Shown here: piece by piece, positions 50,501 to 58,083 of the stretch
How the letters are laid out: every line of letters starts with the position of its first letter
Position numbering within the stretch: the first letter of the stretch is position 1
Assembly (NCBI GenBank): GCA_037074705.1
Contig: CM073590.1
Span: 133,257,600 to 133,321,599 of the forward strand
Length of the DNA: 64,000 bases
Direction of reading: 5' to 3'
Source: Zhengitettix transpicula
Taxonomy: Eukaryota; Arthropoda; Insecta; Orthoptera; Tetrigidae
Program-made: the position numbers and the translations under genes
The notes under the pieces: model-generated
Told to the model about the DNA's origin: nothing
Seen by the model: only the letters and a program-made list of their open reading frames with translations
Database searches by the model: none

Positions 50501-53500
50501 ACTGTGAGCAGTGAGAAGAAAGAATCTAAACTAAAATTGAAATCTAGTTCCACAACTAATAACAAGACTGAAATAAAGAAACCTATTTCACCTCCTCCAT
50601 TAAAGCCTGGTTCACCACCTATTTTTGTTGAAGTTAATACTGTCAAACCTCAAGAAACAAAATTTCCTATAGAACAGAAAAAGGAAAATAAACCTGATTC
50701 CCCTAAATCTAAAACTAAAAATGCTAGAACAGATATACGAGAAAGTGGTTACATGGCAGATACTGATGAGCCAAGGCACTTAAGACAAATATCTCATAAG
50801 TCAACTAACATAAAGCATGAGGAAACAACAATTGAACATACTAGTATTATTACAGAAAATATTACCCATAGCATACAGTCTTCCTCCCAAATACAACAAA
50901 AAAGTATTGATGCAGAAAAAGTAGTTACAACTAAGCAGAATTCTCCTTCAAAAATTCATCACAGACATTCAGAACACAAAACTGAGAAGAAAACAGCAAT
51001 AGCAGCCGCTGATACATCTGCAAATAGAAATGAGGTGTGACTGAAGCTCTTAATGTTTAACGTTTGCATCGTACCTAACATCTATGTATTGTTTCCTGTT
51101 CGTGTAGTTATTTTATTGTAAATGTACATGTTGTAGTTTGAAACTAATCTTAAGTCAAAGTCTTAAAATAATTATGAAACACCAAACTGGAGTGCTTGTG
51201 TTTGATTTCATGTTATTAACTTATGTATATGAAAATAAACTTTAACTTGTTTATTTATTGTTGTATGTGTTGTATTAATATTGTAGTTATACAGTAGGAT
51301 AAAACCAAATGTAGATAACCAGTTTTTATTTCTGTTACAAAAACATTATTTTTTTGTAAAATCACTCTTAATATAGTTTTGTTCTATTTGCCAGGAATTT
51401 GTGACATCAACTGTAGTGAAAGAAGGCAAATATACCTCACATGCTTCCAAAGATGAACGAGAATCAAGCTTGGAACCATTTCCTTTAAAATCAAGCCACC
51501 CTAGTTCTGCTACCAAACCAAAATACCCACCACCAAGTCCATCAAAATTTGTGAAAGGCGATTTTCGAGAAAGTGACTATGAGAGTGACTATGAATGCCG
51601 CATAGCTCCCAAATGGCGTCCATCAGAATCAGATGCAGATGAACCTGCTTACAGGCCTGTTAGACCAATTTTGACCCCTCGCATGAATTCACAAGCTTCT
51701 TTGTCAGCCAGAACACCAACTCCTCCCTCTGAATTTGATAACCCTCCCAATATTGGCGGACCTCCAAGACCTAAATTTGAACCTATTGACAAAATAGCTC
51801 AGACCAATTTGTCTCATACAATGAAATCAAAAGATAATCTGTGTGTTATCAAGCCCACACCTGTTACTCCTAAATCTTCTTCAGAAATTGAAGTGATAAC
51901 AGCTACTCCCGCAGTTCGAGAACAGCCTCCTATTGTCTTAAAACCTGGATCACCTCCTATATTGGGATACATACCACCAACAAGATCTGATACTACTAAT
52001 ATAATTTCACATTTGAAAGGAGCAACCCAGACAGAAACATCCAAAGTTATGAAATTTGCTGAAGCAACAGACCATAGTCGCCGTGTTGTTAGTGTGCAAC
52101 AAACAACTAAAATTATAAAATTTGGTGATGGTAAAAATAAAAGTGAACAATCTTTTATTAAAACTCCAGTAAAATCAGATACAGAAAGGAACAGGAGAAG
52201 TAGTGCTCCTCCTCCTGTTACTCCGAAAAAGTTTGTCCCTGGTGAATTTCGTGAAAGTGACTATGAAAGTGACTATGAAGGGCCTATAAAAGCTCGTTGG
52301 ACACCAGGTGGAAGTGATACAGATGAACCAAAGTATAGGAAAGTAAAACCACCTAATATTGTCAGATCTACAAGTGTGCCAACAAGATCAAATTTTGAAT
52401 TTGATGTTCAACCACCATTCAATACTTCTCAAATACCATGTAAAAAATATCAGCAGGCTGAGTATCAGAATGTAAATCAGAAGCAAAGAGCAGAAAAGAA
52501 ACACTTAGTGTCTCAGAAAGAGAAACTGTCAGGAATTGGATTTGATGCTACAAGTACATCATCATCTACTGCTGCCAGTAAGTGCTAAATAAAATAATTT
52601 ATAATTACTGTATGTGCAAAGTAAAATAAATGGATATCTGAAGTGTTATACTAAATTAGTAATATTTATGGTTTTTTTTATATTTTAAATTACTGGAACT
52701 TGAAGAATAAATAAATTAAGAAACAACTATAACTTTTAAAGCTATATTTAAAATTAGTGTATAATGGCTACATTAAATATACTGTATAATTTCAAATTTA
52801 TAACAATATAAAATTATGGTAGTACAATTGCAATAACAACTTATAAAAATTTATCAGATCTGGAATGCAGTCCATTTTGTATAGTAATGAAAGAGACATA
52901 GTTGGTGGCTTACCTGAGCTCGTTACCAATTAGGACAAATTTTTTTAGGCTCTCACCCTCTATCATCAGGAAAGAGATTTACCATATTAAACTGAGTGAA
53001 AAGAGATTTCCATTATGCAGCCAGCTGTATTCTGTACCAATGTCAACTGTTTGGCTGCATGGATTTGTTCTCATCTTCCTCTAGCAGCGGATTAAATTAT
53101 TGAATAGATTTCCTTGCTATTTTTTCTTGTCTTTCTCTAGAAGCTGATTCAATTTTTGAATAATTTCCATTGGTGACTACCAATCACATTATTTCATCTG
53201 ATACCAATCCAATCCAACGTTAATTCAAGACTCTGTAAATACATCAGCAAACCCCATATATTCACAGAAATAAAAGTCTAATTATCAACTGTCATTTTTA
53301 AAATTGTTCCCAACAATACTTAACTATTTACTCTTACAATTTCATCATGCCCTATAATTAAACAATTAGTTAATTAATCCATGTTTAATTCAATATGTGT
53401 TCATAATAATATATATCAAGAAAGTAAGGGTTATGTGACATTGGTAAATTAATTACCTCATTGGACAGGAATGAGGGATAGAGAGTGGTCAACTTCCCTC

Positions 53501-56500
53501 AAATAGACAGTTGGCATTACCAGGCTGCAGAGTAATATCATGCCAAATTGTCGAGGGCCCAAACCCCCTTCCTCAAGCCAATAGGATGAATTATTGTGCT
53601 GGTTCGTACATTCCCACCTTTATATATACATATAAAACACTTAAGGAAAATGTGACGAGGTCAAATTAATTAACACATCATGATAGGAAAGAGAGACAGC
53701 GATGCCAACTTACCTGAAATCAGTAGTTGGCCCAATTTTGCATAGGTCTAATTTCAAATTTTCAAGGGCCTGAGGCCCCTTTGTCAGGAAGGAAGATCTG
53801 AACTTCGTGCGCCCAGCTGGTGGAAGGAAAGACTGAAAATATTTGAGAACATAGGAAGACAAAGGAAAGAATGAAATTATTTGGCTAAGTCTTTCCTTCT
53901 TCTTCCTTCCTTCTCCTTGCTTTGAACATGTGCTTTTCTTTTAGCATGATTCTACACCTGAGCATATGCATTCACATAAAAGTGTATTCCCACCTTTCTC
54001 CTATTTATTTCCTCACTATCCAAGATTCAATGTGAATCCATCACCAAATTAGTTGCTAACATTATATATATATTTATTTATTAGTAAGGATATGCCATTG
54101 TCAAAAATAATTGCGATATTGGTATGGAAAGGAAAGAGAGGTAGCTTATGACTTACCTGAAATCGAAGTATAGTCAGTGTAGCCACAGGGAACCGAAGGA
54201 AGTTTTTCAAATTTTTGGAGGCTCTCAGCCTCCTTCTGCAGCCGGCCGGTGCATGAAAGGATGTAACACTCTGGAGAAGGAGGATGAATACATACATATA
54301 TTTTTTAAAAAAATTCATTCCACATTCAATAGTTGAAACTAGTGATTATATATTAAGCATACCGTACAATACCACTTTTACTTAATGTAACTTTTAACTT
54401 TTTGAGTATATCATTAATTTTTATCTTTATTATAGATATTGCTTCAAAACACATGAGTGAGATGACAAGCACATTTAAAACTAAAGCAAAACAATTTGTT
54501 GATGAAATAATAACTGATGTTAATACTAAAAAATTGCCCAAGGACAAAACACCAATGCTTAAAGATGCCACAGCAGCAAATAACATTACACCTAATGGTG
54601 ATTCCAGTCCACAAGCTTATAGAGAAGAATCAAGAGTTTCTGAATTTGGTAAAGAAACTATGTTATGTCTTATTAAAAATTATTTGGTTGGTTCAATCCA
54701 GAACATGTCTGATTATTTTAAAATGCAGATAGTTACTCTTGTGATAAATTTTCAATTTTAATTTTTGAATCCAGGATAAGTTTAAATACTACTGATTAAT
54801 ATTATAATTTTTTTTCATATATTAATTATAATTTACTGTGCTATACACATGAGGTGATTTATGTCTTAATATTATGTATGTATAGATATAAAAACAATTT
54901 TATTATTATTTTAATGTAAAGAATTTTTTTATTATGTGTAACCAGGGAATCAATGTCCAAATGAAGGCTGAAAGATCCCAAATAAAATAAATCATTTAAT
55001 ATTCCAGTGACAATTATAAGGTTATTTACTTCAATATTTATTATGGTGTTTCATTTTTGCCATTTATAAAATTAAATATCCTCCTTGTATTTGCATTTAT
55101 TACTGTTATATTATTCTGCTTTCTTGAAAAATGTTAAATTACGTATTTCCATTAGGTTTACTGTCAAGTGATTAAATTTAGTGAAATATACTTGTAAGTT
55201 TAATTATCCTGTAAAAACTTTTAAAATTATTTTATGAAATAGTTGGCTTGTTTGAAATTGTAGTTAACCTGAAGAATCTTTGAACAAAATATACGAACTT
55301 CCTATATGTGTGGACTGAATTTTAATTTACTGCATTGAATTGAACAGTGTGTATATTGTTTTCAGCTGTTTATAATTAGCAATGAAGTTGTTAAAGCAGT
55401 GTTATTAGCTGCAATTGTAGTATCATTTTATAGTAGGTTCCCTTCACTTAATTATCTCATTACATTCCATAGGTACAAAACACATTGATCCAGATACAGG
55501 CCTCATTTATTTTAAATATGATTTTGGATATGAATTTGGAGTTGTTCTGCCTGGAGAAGGTAAAACTCAGGGCAGCAATAAGAATAAAATGCAAGTGCCA
55601 TCTGAAAATGAGAAACAGGTTGATGCAATTGAATTCCCAGTTATTCATGAAAAAACAGCCAAGCATAAAGGTCCTCCACTTTTCAAACCAAAAAAAAATA
55701 CTCACCCAAAATCAGTAAAATGGGAACCTGCATCGGAGAGTGAATTATCAGAGGCAGAGAGTGACTTGACATTGCATAAAAAACGTCTTAGTCTTCCAGC
55801 ACAACCATCAACAGTTCATATTGTAATTCCTGGATCTACCCCAAGCCCTCTTTCACTCTCACCTAGCCTTCCAAGCCTTTCTCCATATCAAACAATGCAA
55901 ATGGAATCTACAGGTATTATTAGTTTTTGGTGGTTAAATGCATTATTTTCTTCTAATTATGTAGATATGTTTGAAAATGTTTCCATACTGACATAAATTA
56001 AATGTTATTCACTAATGTACTGTGATTGCCATGTTCTTCTTGGGCCAATATGACTGATTGTTGCTTTTCTTTTGCATAGCATGTGCTTGTTAAAATTGTG
56101 TAATTTTTTTAGTTCACTTTTAAAAATTTCATTTGAGTTCTATTTATAGATTTCTGAAGTGCTTTCATATTCACAGTATCATGTTGTGGGCATTATGCTT
56201 CATTAATAAGATCATGTCTCATATTTAATGTTCTTATTTTTCTTGAAATAACTGGTTCTGTATTAGTCTACATTATTTAAATTTTATTACCTAGAACAAT
56301 TGCTACTATAATATCACATCATAAAACAAATCCAGATCAAAATAATTGAATATACAATATGGAATAAACTGGTTTGAAAACATCCACAAAAGTGTTTGAC
56401 TCCAAAGCTCATAATGGTGAATGGGTGATACACCTAAAGATCTCAAAATGTGTTTGTATATTGTTTTGTTATGGATGTAGTAGCTGTGCTGTAAGAGCAT

Positions 56501-57948
56501 GTAGGCATTATGGTAAATGATTAATGTGCTATCAAAATGCACCATGTATCATAGATTGGTTGCATGAATATATTAAAATAGATTTGGATGGGGTAGGAAA
56601 AATGAAAGAACATTCCATGTAGTGAGCAATATTACTAAGGATGGGTGTATCAAAACAATATAACTCAAGTTGAAATAGCATTCATTAAATGAGAGTTGGA
56701 CAGACAGAAAAACTAAGGAGGGTAGGCAACAGTCATTTTTAATGTGCTACTGTAGAAGAATAAAACATTAAATAGACAGACAAAATAATGAAGGAAAAAT
56801 TTTCTAAATGTCGGTGAATAGGCTGGTACAGGAAAGTTTATAGAAACACACAGAGAAACTGAAGACTGGTGTCCACTGTTATAGTGGGTACAGCTGAGGG
56901 TCATAATAATATAAAAAAAACACTTATAAATCAAATATTTCATGGTATTGAATATTGTGAATTGAATAAGTTATTTTTGGGGAGAATAAGATAGAGAATT
57001 GTATTAACTGATTGATGACTTCAAATAAAAATGAGTCAATAATATCAAAATCATTTAAAGAACTTTGATTAACTTTCTAAAGTAGTTAAGAGAAGAAAAT
57101 CTTATATGATTTTAAAAAAATGGGATTTTCATGCACCCACATTGTTGATGGAATACAACAAAATATTTTGATTAGTTCAATTTTCAACTAGAATATATGA
57201 CTCTTCTTAAATGGTTTTATTCTTCTTAATATTTTAACAAAAATACTTAAAATAAAGATCAGCGCTATAAAATCTTTAATAGATTAATTAGCAATTCATT
57301 TAATATTCTTATAACAATAGTATCAACTTACTAGTTGGATTTAATGTCTATTGAGCTTTCATATACATGTGTTTATGTCAATATTTACTTCACTATTTTG
57401 AACCTATAACTACAATATTTTCCTTTATAAAATACTATACTGAAACTATCAGTTTGCATACATATGTATTTGTAGTTGCAGTAACAGAGCTAGTACAGTT
57501 ATTCTTCTTCTTTATTTCATTGGAATCATAAACTAAATTTATTAAGTATTGTAATATTTTCTATTTGTTCAATTGAGATAGTTCTATAATGAATTATACA
57601 ATTTAAGTGATTTGCCATTATTTTTTTTTGAAAATTTGAGATAATGGTAATTAAAATTTCATCCAATACATGTATAAATACTATTTGTCAGATAATTTAT
57701 AAAAGTTATATCTTTAGGAGATACATGGTCACCAATGAGCCCAAACAAAAACTCAAGAGCACAACTTGACAATACTCCATACAGCACACCTGGCAGCACT
57801 CCAAGCAGTACCCCAGTACCGGCAAGCCAACATCCAAGAAAAACACCAATATTTATCACTGTAAGGATAATTAATTGTCAAACTATGGTTTTATATATTT
57901 TTTTAAGCTATACACAGAAATTAATTAAGTAAATTATTTTTTAATTAA

Positions 57949-57987
<39 letters not shown>

Positions 57988-58022
57988 CCCAAAAATAATT
58001 TACTTAATTAATTTCTTTTGGG

Positions 58023-58083
<61 letters not shown>

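Larger units (their letters stand above)
52578..54435. other. intron 17, repeat-rich
   Basis: CTTACCTG-core copies at about 52880-52990, 53455-53600, 53636-53830 and 54082-54285, all in plus orientation, and a SINE-tail fragment at about 53830-54060. Confidence 0.65.

Noticed and set aside
52588..52593. AATAAA just after the TAA that follows exon 17's donor
   Set aside because: It overlaps the stop region and lacks a clear GT-rich element; the donor there (AGTAAGT context) is strong, so an end here is unlikely.
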